From: Xanthoparmelia taractica
Lineage: Eukaryota; Ascomycota; Lecanoromycetes; Lecanorales; Parmeliaceae
Reading direction: 5' to 3'
NCBI GenBank assembly: GCA_033085395.1
Contig: JANQBS010000044.1
Coordinates: 164,192 to 228,191, forward strand
Length of the DNA stretch: 64,000 nucleotides
The translations under genes and the position numbers were made by a program. Below, one piece after another: positions 11,090 through 22,716 of this stretch. The notes beneath the pieces were generated by a model that did no database searches, had not been told where the DNA came from, and saw only the letters and a list, made by a program, of their open reading frames with translations. Positions within the stretch are counted from its first letter, which is position 1. Each line of letters begins with the position of its first letter.

Positions 11090-13590
11090 TGTTGCTGCTT
11101 GGCTTCCGAAGCACTTGAACAAATTACGGCGATGGAGGACATGAGCGACATATGTGACAGCCAGCGATCAATTTCATATGTACTAGGATCCAGGATGCCT
11201 GTAGCACAGTCAGGACAAGCTCGTAGAAGGTCCGCTGCGGTGATGGACTGGCTGCACGTGCCTCGCAATGAATGATCAAGTATTTAAGTAGAGTTCGGCG
11301 TTAACGTTCGGATGAAGATGTAGAATGCAACTCCTATGACAACCACGTGCTTGGATCAATGATATAAGTATTCCCTTTTGTCGTTTGCGCGCATGAGGCG
11401 TAAACCGTTTTTTTCTCGATGCCAGCACAGAGCCACTAAAGCCGTCCTCACAGCCACACTATACAACGGACACCCAAAAATAGGAACAAGTTACCGTGTG
11501 CGCGAGCGGTTGATTAACAAGGCAGATTTATCGAATACAGTTATATCATTATCGGCGCGAAGGATGAGAAGGAAAGTCAGATGAAGGAATATGTGAATGA
11601 GAAGATCTTGAAATTTTGAACGATATTTTTTACCCAGTAGTGTGTTTGAGGTGGGGGGGGAAAAAAGGATCATCCCTTAAATTTGGGGAAGAGGAGGGGT
11701 GTGTGGGATCACTTCGTACTTCCTACGAACCAAACTTGGCGTACTTTGTACTTCTACCGACGGGAAGCAACGTGTGACCAGGGTCTCAATTGGGACCCTG
11801 TCAAGCCGTTGGGGCCGAGAACGTCGCATCAAATGAGGCGACCATTGAGATTTCTTAGATCTATTAGCTCGTCTCTCAACTTTCAAGTAATAACAACAGC
11901 AAGAGCAATAGCAAGAGCATAGGCCAGGGCAAGACGGCTTCGCTATCATATTAAGATCAGGTAAAGGTGTCCCTCTAATAATGGTCAGCTGTTTTGCCAT
12001 CGACTATAAAGGATGAGCGAGGATTTAACGGTCTTTGGCATCGGGCTCTGGTATGGTACTCGCCGATATAGTAGCTGCGGAGGAGGCCAACCCGGGGCCA
12101 GCGCCAGCAGTACTTATCCATTCAAGTGACAAAGTCACCTGGACTCGCCCTCATTCGTCGCTTCTCAACCCCAGTGAGGCGGGCTCCAGTGTTTCTGGTG
12201 TATACTCAGAACAAAAAGGTGTTGCAACTGGCAAACCTGGTAAACGCCATGTTACCATTCGTTCTCGAAGGCACGTTGTGGTGGGGGATAGTTACATGCG
12301 TTGGGATCGAATCAAGAGCGTTTATCCAGCGCTTCGCCTCCTAGGCTCACCACTTATCCGTTCCGATGCATCATGCATCATGCAACCACGGAGGCCTAAC
12401 CAAAACAACCCGCCACTTTCATCAACGAGCTTGACCACTGCTCTTCTTCAAATATCTTACAGTGCTAAATGTTAGAGCTTTGTATGCCCGGTCACCACCA
12501 TGACTGATTCATTTCACAATTGAACCTCCATACGCGCCAAGAATACTTCCGTTCAGCATTCTGTTGCGACGGAAACAACTGTTGGGAACCCAATTTCTCA
12601 TGACAACTGATACGATTGACGTGGTCCGATACGTATGGTCGACGGAGAAGGTTATTCCCGGAATGTCAAGAGCCCATCGTCTCGGTCCGTGCAAAAGCCT
12701 GGATTGCTGATTGGAGTGGAGTAGAGGGATGCACGGCATATGGAGGATCACGGAGGATCTGAAAGGAACGGCGAAAAACTTAAGGGACGCTCCTTCACAT
12801 GGCGAGTAGAAGACGAGAATGACGCATCAGAGAGAACCTACATACGGGGACGGAGACACCGACAGCTTTCGGTATATGATGGGAATACCATACAGGTACC
12901 ACCTGCAGCTGTCAACTCTATTGGTCGGCCGCGTTCCTGGCGCATCCATTCTCTCGGTCCCGTGTTGGTCATGTGACCGTTCTGAGGGGCGTTTGGAAAG
13001 CCTAAGTTCGATTTGAAGACCTTGGTGCCCTGGGATATGACTGCGTTGCGCCATATGATCTTTGCTCTTCCAGTGGCTGGGTATGACCCTGGAAAATCAA
13101 TGCTACTGGGCCCGCCAGCGCAGTCTATGAGCTTCCACACTAAAGGACAGAGTACTCCATGAATAACACATTCGAGCTTATCTCCTGAGACGAAATTTCT
13201 AAAAAGTGATGTTTTGAGAAGTTAATGCGTAGCCAATATTCATTTCACCTATTGTCTGGACCTGAAATGAATAGTGTAAGTACCTTATTTCTATTGTCCA
13301 CAACGGCGCTAAGCTCAGCCCTATCATCATCCCTGCTGCAAACAGCACGAGAGTACATTCCTTCACTACCCTTTCACCACTCTCAATCGTACAGCACACC
13401 AATTGCTGATCTCACCCCACCCGAATTTCCCTTCTCCTGTCTTGCAGAAATTACATTTCACAGGCATACCACAAGTCTCCTAGACAGACTATCCACCCTC
13501 TTCTGATCGACCAACCACAAAGCCTCTTGACATCCAACACCATTCCCTACCTTACCGATCTCAAGCTACTCCACCCTCTCAATACCCATC
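11090..13590. other. 2.5 kb without a supported gene
   Basis: The first 300 bases are the promoter side of the methyltransferase-like gene, and the last 300 are the pyrimidine-rich leader of the THO1 gene. Between them two open frames stand out but match nothing I recognise: 146 codons on + (12,035-12,475) and 100 codons on - (12,838-13,140, containing IDFPGSYPATGRAKIIW and NLGFPNAPQNGHMTNTG). The latter has protein-like composition and could be an exon or relic of a gene. No tRNA or repeat was seen apart from a short gatgcatcatgcatcatg duplication near 12,366. Confidence 0.4.
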
Positions 13591-14403
13591 ATGTCGACTG
13601 ATTACACCAAGAAGAAGAACGCCGAGCTCGAAGACCTACTTAAAGCCCGCTCCCTACCTCACACCGGCAAAAAAGCCGACCTGATCGCCCGTCTGCAACA
13701 GTACGACACCGAGCAAGCCGCCAAATCCAACACCGCAGCCGTCGCCGGAGCCGAAGACGAAATCGACTGGGAGGACGACGCAGCTGCCGCCGAGCCGACC
13801 GGCGCCGCCGCAATAGCAGCCGGTGGCCTCGGCCAACCCGCGAACCCGACAGCAGTGCCGAACCAGGTCGTAGACACCGACCCTTCGAAAACCAACGACT
13901 TGACCGTCGACCCGCCCGCTCCCACCACGGACGATTCCAAAGCCGCCGCCTCGGTCGAGGACGCCAAGGCCGCAGAAGCCGACAAGAAGAAATCCCTCCC
14001 GTCGACCGGGATCAAGGCGACATCCCTAGACGACGAACTGGCGAAGCGCCAGAAACGCGCCGCCCGATTCGGGATTCAGGAGTCGAATGAGGATGCACTC
14101 AAAGCGCTCGAGCGCGCCAAGAGGTTCGGCACCGGGGAGGTGGGGGACAAAGTCGCTGTCAAGGGGCTCGATGAGGCGTTACCGGAGCGCGCGGCGAGGG
14201 GCCAGAAAAGAGGTCGCGCGGGTGACGATGGAGGGAGGCGGGATGGTCGGGAGAAGCGGAGTAGGATCAGGGGTGGACGGAGGAATGGAAGGGAGAGGAG
14301 TGGGACGCCGAAGGATGGAGTGAAGAAGGCCGGAAGCGGGTTAAGTGAGAAGGATAGGTTGGCGGCGGAGGCGCGGAAGAAGAAGTTTGCTGCTACGGCA
14401 TGA
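13591..14403 (+). CDS. THO1: SAP-domain RNA/DNA-binding protein, THO1/SARNP (CIP29) family
   Basis: A single exon of 270 residues. The N-terminal SAP motif is complete (residues about 5-40: KKNAELEDLLKARSLPHTGK, then ADLIARLQQYD). An acidic and Ala/Pro-rich linker follows, then the C-terminal Tho1 motif, in which an R-x-x-R-F-G element occurs twice (KRAARFGIQES and ERAKRFGTGE). The tail is strongly basic with Arg-Gly runs (GRERSG, RIRGGRRNG). This architecture is that of yeast Tho1 and human SARNP, nuclear proteins that bind nascent RNA and assist mRNP assembly and export with TREX. The CT-rich leader ending tacccatcATG supports the start. It is convergent with PHO85, 386 bp away. Confidence 0.9.
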   Translation: MSTDYTKKKNAELEDLLKARSLPHTGKKADLIARLQQYDTEQAAKSNTAAVAGAEDEIDWEDDAAAAEPTGAAAIAAGGLGQPANPTAVPNQVVDTDPSKTNDLTVDPPAPTTDDSKAAASVEDAKAAEADKKKSLPSTGIKATSLDDELAKRQKRAARFGIQESNEDALKALERAKRFGTGEVGDKVAVKGLDEALPERAARGQKRGRAGDDGGRRDGREKRSRIRGGRRNGRERSGTPKDGVKKAGSGLSEKDRLAAEARKKKFAATA

Positions 14404-14789
14404 CCGGTGCGAAATAGGTGGAGGGGCGCAGATTCAGGGGGGATTTGCGACTTGGAGGAGTTTTTCAGTCGCAAAGGGAAGTGACCTTCAGAACAGAAAA
14501 TGGCCGACGAGAGACTTTTGATGATACCAGCAGCATGTTTGCCATGGATGAGAGTACCTAGAAAAGCTAAGCTAGACTTTTTCACGCGCTGCGTAAGTAA
14601 GAAAATCCGCATAAAAGAAATGGTCATTCCCAGCCACCGTTATGCAAAATGCATATTCACACAAGCCGTTCCCCACGACACCGTACGTACGCCAGCGCTG
14701 ACATGAGCAAAGGGTATCATAACCTTCGGTGGACTCAGCCACAGCACGGTTCGCTTTCAACCTCCATCACCCTTCTCACAGGTCCAAGA
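14404..14789. other. Convergent intergenic spacer
   Basis: The 3' ends of the THO1 and PHO85 genes face each other here. Nothing beyond presumed 3' UTR and polyadenylation signals is visible. Confidence 0.5.
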
Positions 14790-15891
14790 TCACTGATAGA
14801 CGGGGACACCATACCCAGCGCTACTGGCTCCGCCCATCATCATGCTTCCCTGACCTCCTATTTGCATCTGCTGAGCCTGCTGAGCCTGCTGTTGCCTCAA
14901 TTGCGGAAGGTCTCTGAACCACATATGGCTCAATGCCTCCAACGCACCAATCCTCATCTCCGGCCTTAGCTGCAACATCCTTGAGATGAGATCCAGGCCC
15001 ACCTGATCAATCTGGGGAAGAAACATGCGCAGATCTTGCGTCGCGTAGACGTGAAAGTTGGATTTGTATTCGGGGAATTGGCTAATGCCGGGCCAGCTGC
15101 GCTCTGATGGCGTACCCATTATCCGGAAGATCTTCTGAAGTTGGTCTTCGTTCGTTGTACCGGGGAACAAGGGGCGTCCAGTGTACATTTCCGCCATGAT
15201 GCAGCCGGCGGACCAGATGTCGATGCTGGTGTTGTAGGTGCGGGAGCCGAGGAGGACGTCTGGGGCGCGGTACCAGAGGGTGACTACTTCATTAGAGAAG
15301 GTGTTGACCGGAATGCCGAAAGCTCTGGCCAGACCGAAATCTGCGAGCTTGAGTTGACCCTTGTTGTTGATTAGGAGGTTCTGAGGCTTTAAATCTCGAT
15401 GTAGTACACGATTTTCGTGGCAGAAAGCAATGCCTTGCAGGAGCTGGTGCATGAAGGATTTGATGGTGATATAGTCCAATTGGCCGCCGGAGCCGCGGGA
15501 ATCCATGTACTTCTTGAGGTCCTTGTCCATGTATTCAAAGACGAGCATGAGCTTGTTCTCGGTATGTATGACATCGTGTAAGGAGACTATGTTATCATGT
15601 TTGAGCTCTTTCATCAGGGAAATTTCGCGAATGGCAGTGCTGGGAGTGCCTTCTTCGCTATCTAAGTGGATCTCTTTGAGAGCGACAAGCTCGCCCGTCT
15701 GACGGTTACGTCCTTTAAAGACCTGACAGGTTGTGTTAGCGATTGCGTGCAACGACGGAGTCACAGCCTCACTGTTGCGTATGTACCCTCACCTAGCTAT
15801 AGAACGGGTCAGCAAATGGCCACTACAGTCCAAGCGTAATGTGGCATACCTTTTCCAGCTGCTGGAAGGAGCTTGGATGTCTCTTGTCCAT
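14790..15891 (-). CDS. PHO85: Cyclin-dependent kinase PHO85
   Basis: Three exons: 15850-15891 (MDKRHPSSFQQLEK), 15773-15796 (24 nt, LGEGTYAT) and 14790-15722; introns are 53 and 50 bp. The spliced protein has 332 residues, normal for Pho85. The glycine loop LGEGTYATVFK is assembled across the micro-exon. The PSTAIRE helix (GTPSTAIREISLMKEL), the catalytic loop HRDLKPQN and DFG (LADFGLARAFG) are intact, as is VTLWYRAPDVLLGSRTY. The C-terminal tail is Gln/Gly/Met-rich, as in other filamentous fungi (PhoA type). Pho85 partners with several cyclins to control phosphate response, glycogen and cell cycle, in nucleus and cytoplasm. An open frame through the second intron makes a longer unspliced reading frame possible, but it would destroy the ATP loop. 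Confidence 0.95.
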
Positions 15892-16515
15892 GCCTTGACT
15901 TGCGAGGAGCTGTCCGGACTTGTGCGTTTCTATAGGTCTCTCGTAATATAAAATGTTGCTGGGAGCCACAAGCTGGTCCGCGATTTGGCGCTTCAGGGAG
16001 TTGTGGGAGCGCTGATGGGTAAGAGACAGCGGGGGATTTTGTTGAGGGTTTATATCCTTCGCGGAAGAAGCACTTCTGCATGAGTCCATCTGGTTGGACC
16101 GTATTGTAGCCAATCACTGTTAAACGCTCTGCCGGGTTACAAAAGTGAAGGTCTATGTATAGATGAACGCACAGCGAATGAGTTGGAGATTATCTACTTC
16201 GATTTGGAGGAGACGAAACTGACTTCGAATTGGAGGTAGCCATTGATAGTGAAACAATTCTTCAAATAGGCACGTATTTTGCGCCGATAGTTCTGCAGGG
16301 CGGTCTTGCCTTGCGTCCGGACATTCTCCACTCCTGCGTCCTTAAGGAACGTAGGTATGATTCCGCTATTGCCTAGTAAGAATGTATTCGTTTTGTAGAT
16401 TTTCGACATTCTCAGGTTCAGAGTCATCCTGTCATTGATCGTACCTCATCAAAACGACTTGCAGTATATACAATTCAAACACGGTGCTTGCAGGTCTGCT
16501 ACGTTTCCACCCATT
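15892..16515. other. Intergenic, no gene seen
   Basis: Promoter side of PHO85 and 3' side of the Zn2Cys6 factor. A 77-codon open frame on - (16,194-16,427) has no recognisable similarity. Confidence 0.45.
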
Positions 16516-19252
16516 TTATAGCCCAAAATCTCCGTCAAGCCCATCTAGTCCTGGCATTGCTAACCCACGGAAGTCTGCCCCCATGTCACAGCTACTTAAT
16601 TCCTCACCACTTGTGAGGTCTTCTTCAGAAAAGCTTATACGGCCTTGCAAAGCGTCTGGCTGGTTGCCCACACCTGAATGTAAACTCCAGATATCGGAAC
16701 ACCAACCCAAATCGGCAGAAGGAGGTGGCGAGACGTACGACGAGAATACATCCTCGGAAGGAAAGAGACTGTCCAATGTAGGCTGCATTTGCGGAGGTGC
16801 GAGATCGGGTGTCGTATACTGCTGGCTTGAGCTCGGAGACATGTTATTCGGGCTTGGCGTGGGATCGTTGAAAGAAAGGTAATCGAGATTCGGCGGCCCC
16901 GTGGAAAGGGTTTGCTGCGCAGACTGTGAGGTAGTGGTGCGCCGCGAGCATACATGCGGAGGCATTGAGTCAGATACTGAGGAAACACTATTCTGGCTGG
17001 TGCTACTATCGTAGCATGAGAGCTGCCCTGTGGGCAGGGATGGGGCAGTAGAACGACGTCCGCTGCTGCTTTCTATTTTCATGACCGGCACATTCCCGGT
17101 TGAAAAGCGTGAAGCTATGTTTTGGAGTTTGCGAGCTGACTTTGTAGACTCCTTCGGAGCAGCCATACTTTTCTCAGATTTCCGTCTTCCTGCAGTGTCG
17201 TCTAAGCCTCGAGGGCCTTTCTGGATCCTTTCAGAGCTGATGATTGCGCAGGTAATTCTTTTGAACTCAGCGGCACCCGTTGCTGCATTGCGCTCAAGTA
17301 TCTCGGCAACAGAGCACAGAAGTCTTTGGCTGTCTTGAATTAGTTTGCCCCTGCAATCAAGATCGAGGCCTTGGAAGAGCAAGCCAAATCCTGCGAGCAG
17401 TAATAGCTCATTCTTGTTTAGACAGAATGAAAAGCTCATTCTGCGTTCTTCAAGCAGTAGAACAATCTGAATAATATGTTTGCTCGATTGGGCAAGAGCG
17501 ACAACTGAGGGTGAAGCCTTATTACCGAGGCTGGAACCTACTGCCGGCCGATGGATGAGAGAGCGAACATAATGATAGGCGAGAGACTAGTTCAGCCAGT
17601 CAGCAACAGACTTTGAATACTGGCGTCGCGCAATATACCAATAGAGGTGATCTACTGCCGACGACGTTGGTGCTGGGTTTTTCCTGAATGAAGTGTAGTC
17701 GAAGATGCGGCGCAAGGCTTCCAAGCCAAACGTCGAGCTCATCATTGAGTGCAGCAATCTTTTGGAGGGACAAATCATGGGTTGAAGCTGCAGGGTAATT
17801 GTCTTCCAAAACCTTAGACATAATGCGCGCTATACGGAAAAGGGCCAGGGCGCTGGACACTCTCGTAGATTCGCCAGGTAATGTTGACTGGAAACCTCGC
17901 TCGGAGATATTCTCATCGTCGACATCGGCGGGGTATTCTGCGTAAATATCGCTTTCGTTGAGCAGTTTCGGAAGCCCAAGCAAAGCAGCCGAGAAGCTGC
18001 AAGGACTTAGTACTAGGGCGTAGGACAAGACCTCTATCTTGCTTACCAGTCCAATGTATACAGAGTCCAGAATACTTTCTTCCTCGTTTCACTTGTCAAC
18101 GCGCCCAAAGAAAAGCGCTTCTGGCTTTGGTGAAGCCCAAGGCGATGTGAGAGGCTTATTGCCATGCCCTTGTAATGCAAAAGCTTGCTGTAGTCGGCCT
18201 TTGCAATACAGTATATCTGGGCAAGGATAAGGCACTGTAGTGTAGGCAGAGTGTTTTCTACCAGCACAGCGTCCAATGCCGCCTGCCATTGCATTTCAAA
18301 CCCTTGAGCATTCTGTTTGTTCCACTAGATGAACTTTAGCATTCATTGGTCGGACCTTCCCTCCTTACGTGATGCTTACTTCGGCAGATAGCGCTGCAAT
18401 ACCAAAGATGAGATTCAAATTCGCCAGAGAATGGTTGTCCATGACGCTTTCCGGTTCAGTCACGTAGTCGGCGTACGCTTTCAATATAGTCGGTCGATGT
18501 ACGACAGGGAAGAGAGGAGCCCACTCCTGGAAGAAGATATTGATCATCTGATCTGAGACCATTCGGGAAGGGACTCTCGAAGCAATGTAAGTAGAGGACC
18601 TCTTTGTGGAAGGCTTGTCCTTCTTCCTCGTCGCGAAGAAGACTTCAGTCTTGAACTCGCTGCATGGCTTCCCGGACTCCTGAACTTTGGCTCTGAAAGT
18701 GTCTATGAGGATTAGTGGAGGCCCAAGCTGTGCTGAGCACAAGGTCTACCCACCAACAAAGGATCTCCCGCTTGATGCACCCATGAAATAGGAATCAGAT
18801 TCTTCTCCATCTAGGAGGCAGGGTGACTGCTGAACCCTGAAGGTGTCTTCTTTCAGGGTAGATGGATCGATGTTGCCCTCCACAGCGGGCAAATCGGGCG
18901 AGGTTGAGGGCGTACTCGAGGGCCGTGTGAGGGATGGCGAGTTGGAATGAATCCTTGACAAGATGTCAATCTTCTCATCCTTCTCGTCAAGCAGATCCTT
19001 CAATTCCTTGACTTCTGTTTCGAGAGCGCGCACTCTTTCTTCCAAGGATTCGGTGTAGCCCCTGGGGAATGCTCGGCGACTGAGCTTGTCACTGGTCCTG
19101 CAAGCGAATCCGACATTGGCACATTGTGAGCAGCATGGTGTAATACCATCGCATCGTATCTTCTTGCTGCGGCATCTGTCGCAAGCCTGGGCGATTCTAC
19201 TCTGCGCACTCGTACCCACCTTGATCACCTTCATGGGGAGTATGCCTGGCAT
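16516..19252 (-). CDS. Zn(II)2Cys6 transcription factor with fungal-specific regulator domain
   Basis: Five exons: 18754-19252, 18380-18702, 18047-18312, 17639-17996 and 16516-17586; introns 51, 67, 50 and 52 bp. They encode 838 residues. The zinc cluster is at residues 24-51 (cysteines 24, 27, 34, 41, 44, 51; CDRCRSKKIRC), followed by a short coiled coil (ESLEERVRALETEVKELKDL). The middle domain is intact: FFQEWAPLFPVVHRPTIL, QWQAALDAV, LAQIYCIAKADYSKLLHYKG, SHRLGLHQSQKRF and VFWTLYTLDCFSAALLGLPK. All splices restore these conserved blocks in frame. The C-terminal about 230 residues are Ser/Pro/Asp-rich and acidic, a likely activation region. It resembles a conserved XlnR-type ascomycete regulator family whose targets I cannot name. 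Confidence 0.9.
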
Positions 19253-20266
19253 GATGGCTATCTATCCGTTCGTCCGTGATTGGGTAGTTTTGGATATAAA
19301 GGATGGGTCTAAGTGATGTATGGACGCGTTAATGAAGCCACGATGCTGCTGAAGGAACAAGAGTAGGATTACTGAGGTTGAGGTATACCGCGTTACAATT
19401 GTGGGGTTCGAGAGACGGGAGGGACGATGAGGTCAATCTGATAACCCAGCACGCCCAGTTATTCCTAGCAGAATGAACTAAGAGGAAACAAATTAAGTAA
19501 AGCAACACTAGATCTTTCCGGCAAGAGTTCAGGATATACGAAATACACAACACGAAAATACACATCCACAGCTTTCGGGCATTTGTAGGCTCTAGAAGGA
19601 GTCTAACAATTCCAACCCCTTTTTATTTCTCCAACCGTCCCATTTTCTTTATAAAGCGACTGGACTTTTCTCTCCGCCTCGTTGCTGCTAGCTCGGACGA
19701 TTATCATGCATAAAAGTATACTAACCGAGGTTGGTTAGGTGGAAGTAAACTAGGCTTAATCATCCCTTGGCCTTTTCTTAGCGTCCGACCTACCAATCAA
19801 AAGAGAAATGCGGGGAAATTATGTCAGCCAATCAACCACTCTTTTTAGTACTTCGTACATCTTACTGGTGGTACAACCTTGTGACAAAGTGCCCGACTGA
19901 CTGACTTCAACCAAACACCTATTCTTCTCCAAAACCTTGCCAAGGGATCAATGCGTTCACATTGGGACCTCACTAAAGTAAAAGTAAGCCGCAACAATAT
20001 CCTTATTATTATTAGTGCCTCATACGTCAACGCCCAGCATTCCATTTCTTCGTTTCGCCGGCAGTGTAGCAAAGTGCTGCGGCATCTATCAAGTGCCGTC
20101 CGTCAACAAGCTTTTTACTATATTGTAAAAAAAAGTTGCCAATTCTCGACCACTCCTTCAAGAAAAGTCGTCTTCCGAAACGCCCGCATCCTCGGTAATG
20201 GTGCTGCCAAGATACTGCTCAACGACAGGTGACTCGACTAACTGACATTTCTGGCGGTCAAACACA
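19253..20266. other. Intergenic, no gene seen
   Basis: About 1 kb between the start of the Zn2Cys6 factor and the stop of the SET gene. It contains AT-rich segments and no recognisable coding sequence or tRNA. Confidence 0.45.
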
Positions 20267-21707
20267 TTAGTGAACGCCCACTTCTTCCTTGCACTGCTCC
20301 AAGAATACCTTGGCCTCAAAATCCCCGTAAGCGTGCAGTAACAAGGCCTCTTCTAATTCCCGCAAGTGCATTGCATTCCCACCAATGTCATTATCCATCT
20401 CCACAGTGGTCAAAATTTCTTCAACAGATTTCCTGCTGCCCTCCAGCCTGAGGAGCTGTTGTTCGACGCGGTCCTGAAGCGTTGTGATTGCTCGCAATTC
20501 GAACACATCCCACAACGGTTCTACCTTCAGCAGCACAACCAGATTCGACATGTCTGTAATCTCCTCACCTTTCCAGGAAGCCTGCAGCTCCCTTTCACCA
20601 TCGTTGTTCTGCAAGAGCTTGAAATCAAGGCCATCTTCTTCGTTGATACAAAACAGCCAAATGAAGGAGGACTCCCAGGCTGTGGAGTCTCCATGAAGAA
20701 AAAGGCGAAAGCCTGGTGCTGATTGGGCAACGGCTTTCTTTGCGAGCTTCAAAGGATCATCATCCGGAATGTCAAGGTCAAGAAAAAGCTCTCGGGCGGA
20801 CTTCACAGTGGACTCGATAAATCCATAAGAAAACAGCATTTCGCAAGCACCTTTCTCGTCTCCGTACGTGATTGTAACCTCGTCATTCGGAGCCAAGTTC
20901 TGATTTTCTCGAAGGACAAGAACAGCATTGCCGTTGCTGTCAGTCTCATACAAGGCACTGGTACTGTCACCCGAAGCATGGTTAGCCATGTCAATGCAGG
21001 GGACCATAGAATGTCCGGTGCCAGGCAAGTCTAAAGCCCGAGATCTATACATGGCATCGATGTGTTTCCAGTCGTTCAAAGTTAATGTACCGTTGTCTGC
21101 GTCCCACCAATATTTCTGACACCAATCGATAGATGAGGTCTCCTCTTTCAAAGAAGAAAACTCCCGATCTAAGCTGTTCAATTTCGCACTCAGAGCCGCT
21201 TCAAGAGAAGTTCCAGTGACTAATGCTCGTTCGCTCTCATTCCAAAACGTGGGCAAGGCGACCCTTCTTGGAAGAAACTTCACGTATTCGCTGAAGGGAT
21301 TCGAGACGCCTATGCTGCCTCCAGAGGCACCATGAGTCATTTGCAGAAGCAAGAATATCAGAATGGCTCCCCTTGCTGTCTGACACCCATTAGTTCACGT
21401 TCATGGCCTCTGAATATTTCACCGAAGCTTTCGGGCTAGATACCCTTGAGTAGTCCCCAGTAGCTTCGAGAGTCTGGCGTAGATGCTTGTCTGACTTAGC
21501 ATACAACCATACATTTTCGAGAGATAGGACGAGGTCATTTGGGATTGTCATCAGTAAAGGGTTGTTTATTGAGATCTCTGCAGTCGCAACTAAGCCTGAG
21601 CCCCTGTTCCCTTGTAAAGTTATGACCGAAACGCCATTGACTTCGACATTGTTCAATTGAGCCCAAGCACCTAATTTATCAATGGGCAATGTTTCTCGAT
21701 ACATCAT
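20267..21707 (-). CDS. SET-domain protein lysine methyltransferase (SETD3/RuBisCO-methyltransferase-like)
   Basis: Two exons, 21444-21707 and 20267-21379, with a 63 bp intron (GTATCT...GTGTCAG) that restores DYSR-TARGAILIFLLLQMTH. The protein has 458 residues if started at the first of two adjacent ATGs (MMYRETLPIDKLGAWAQLNN); the frame runs upstream to an earlier ATG at 21,746, but conservation begins at the chosen one. The SET features are split as in this family: GSGLVATAEI near the N-terminus, then the cofactor/active-site block MVPCIDMANHASGD and ITYGDEKGACEMLFSYGF. A helical Rubis-subs-bind-like C-terminal domain follows. Such enzymes use S-adenosylmethionine to methylate lysines, often on ribosomal or cytosolic proteins; the substrate here is unknown. 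Confidence 0.9.
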
Positions 21708-21940
21708 CAAATTTCTACACAAAGAGTGAGTTTGGAAATAGACCAAAGGGATGGAGTTCGGATAAACCTCGGCACCAGTCTCTATTTACTGTTTTGCCGA
21801 AGTTGCTGATGACGGCATTGGACAACATTTGGTCATACCCGAAAATGCCGTTCACTCGTGCTCTGTACAACTCGATCATACTCGATTAGACGTCTCCAAG
21901 CTCCTCATATGTGACCTACAATCACCCATTCTATCTAAGT
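21708..21940. promoter_or_regulatory. Short divergent promoter region
   Basis: Only 233 bp separate the start codons of the SET methyltransferase (-) and the small mitochondrial protein (+), so both must start transcription here. I see no clear TATA box. An in-frame upstream ATG at 21,911 could add ten residues to the + gene. Confidence 0.5.
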
Positions 21941-22374
21941 ATGTCTGCTCTCCGTTCCTCCGTTCTTGCCCAGACGCTCCTCCACACGACTTCCAGCTCT
22001 TCCCCTCGATCCCTCTCTTACCTCACCCAACTTCGCTTCGCCTCTGGCACATCAGACTGGTCGGGCCGCCAGCCTGAGGAGCACGTCTCAAATCGAAAAG
22101 ATGAGCTAGATGTGTTTTCGGGGGCCTCGCAGTCAGGGAAAAGAGAAAGAGCTGGGGACAACGAGAACGACAGTTCGGCGACGACTGAAAAAGATTCAGG
22201 TAACCAGAACCAGCAGGCCAAGAAAGATCATCCAGAGGCACCAGGACCAGTGATTGGGATGAATGACGAGAGGGGTCAAGTAAGTTCACGACCCATAATC
22301 CTGATAGGGAGCAGGGCTGTCAATTGGGTACGAGAAGTGTGCTGACGATTGAGTAGATGGGACACAAGAAATAG
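21941..22374 (+). CDS. Small mitochondrial protein, function unknown
   Basis: Two exons: 21941-22279 and 22357-22374 (the last encodes only MGHKK), joined across a 77 bp intron (GTAAGT...GAGTAG). The product has 118 residues. The N-terminus has a classic mitochondrial presequence: MSALRSSVLAQTLL, Ser/Arg-rich with no acidic residues, ending LRFASG, a likely processing site. The mature part is hydrophilic, acidic and Lys-rich, ending with a conserved-looking PGPVIGMNDERGQMGHKK. I chose the ATG at 21,941 because it starts the presequence exactly. Related short proteins occur in many ascomycetes, but I cannot assign a role. Confidence 0.7.
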
Positions 22375-22716
22375 GGCAGATCAGTAGGGCCTTAACTATG
22401 GTTGTATGGGTGACTGTTCTTGCGTTGCGTTGCATACATTGGCGTCTATCGGCACGTCAAGTTTGGGTGTCGAGGAAGGGATTCCGCCTGGGGTGCACAA
22501 TCAAGACAATCTTGTCTACCCAAGGTCTTTGAGTATGTAGATACAAAGTCCTAGAGTTATAGCCAATATGAAAACCGCAAACGTGTAACAACTTCGGCGC
22601 TGAGACGAATACTCAAAGATGAGTACGGTATAGACACGAGACTTACGCTGCAGCCCTACGGAGCCAAAATTTGTCGACATGTAATTGTGGACTGTAATGG
22701 GTCCTGAGAGACGACA
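22375..22716. other. Intergenic, no gene seen
   Basis: 342 bp between two co-directional genes. It holds only presumed 3' UTR and promoter sequence. Confidence 0.45.

Noticed and set aside
13225..13506. 93-codon open frame on + before THO1
   Set aside because: Pyrimidine-rich leader sequence of the THO1 gene; Ser/Leu/Pro/Thr composition is what a CT-rich leader gives.
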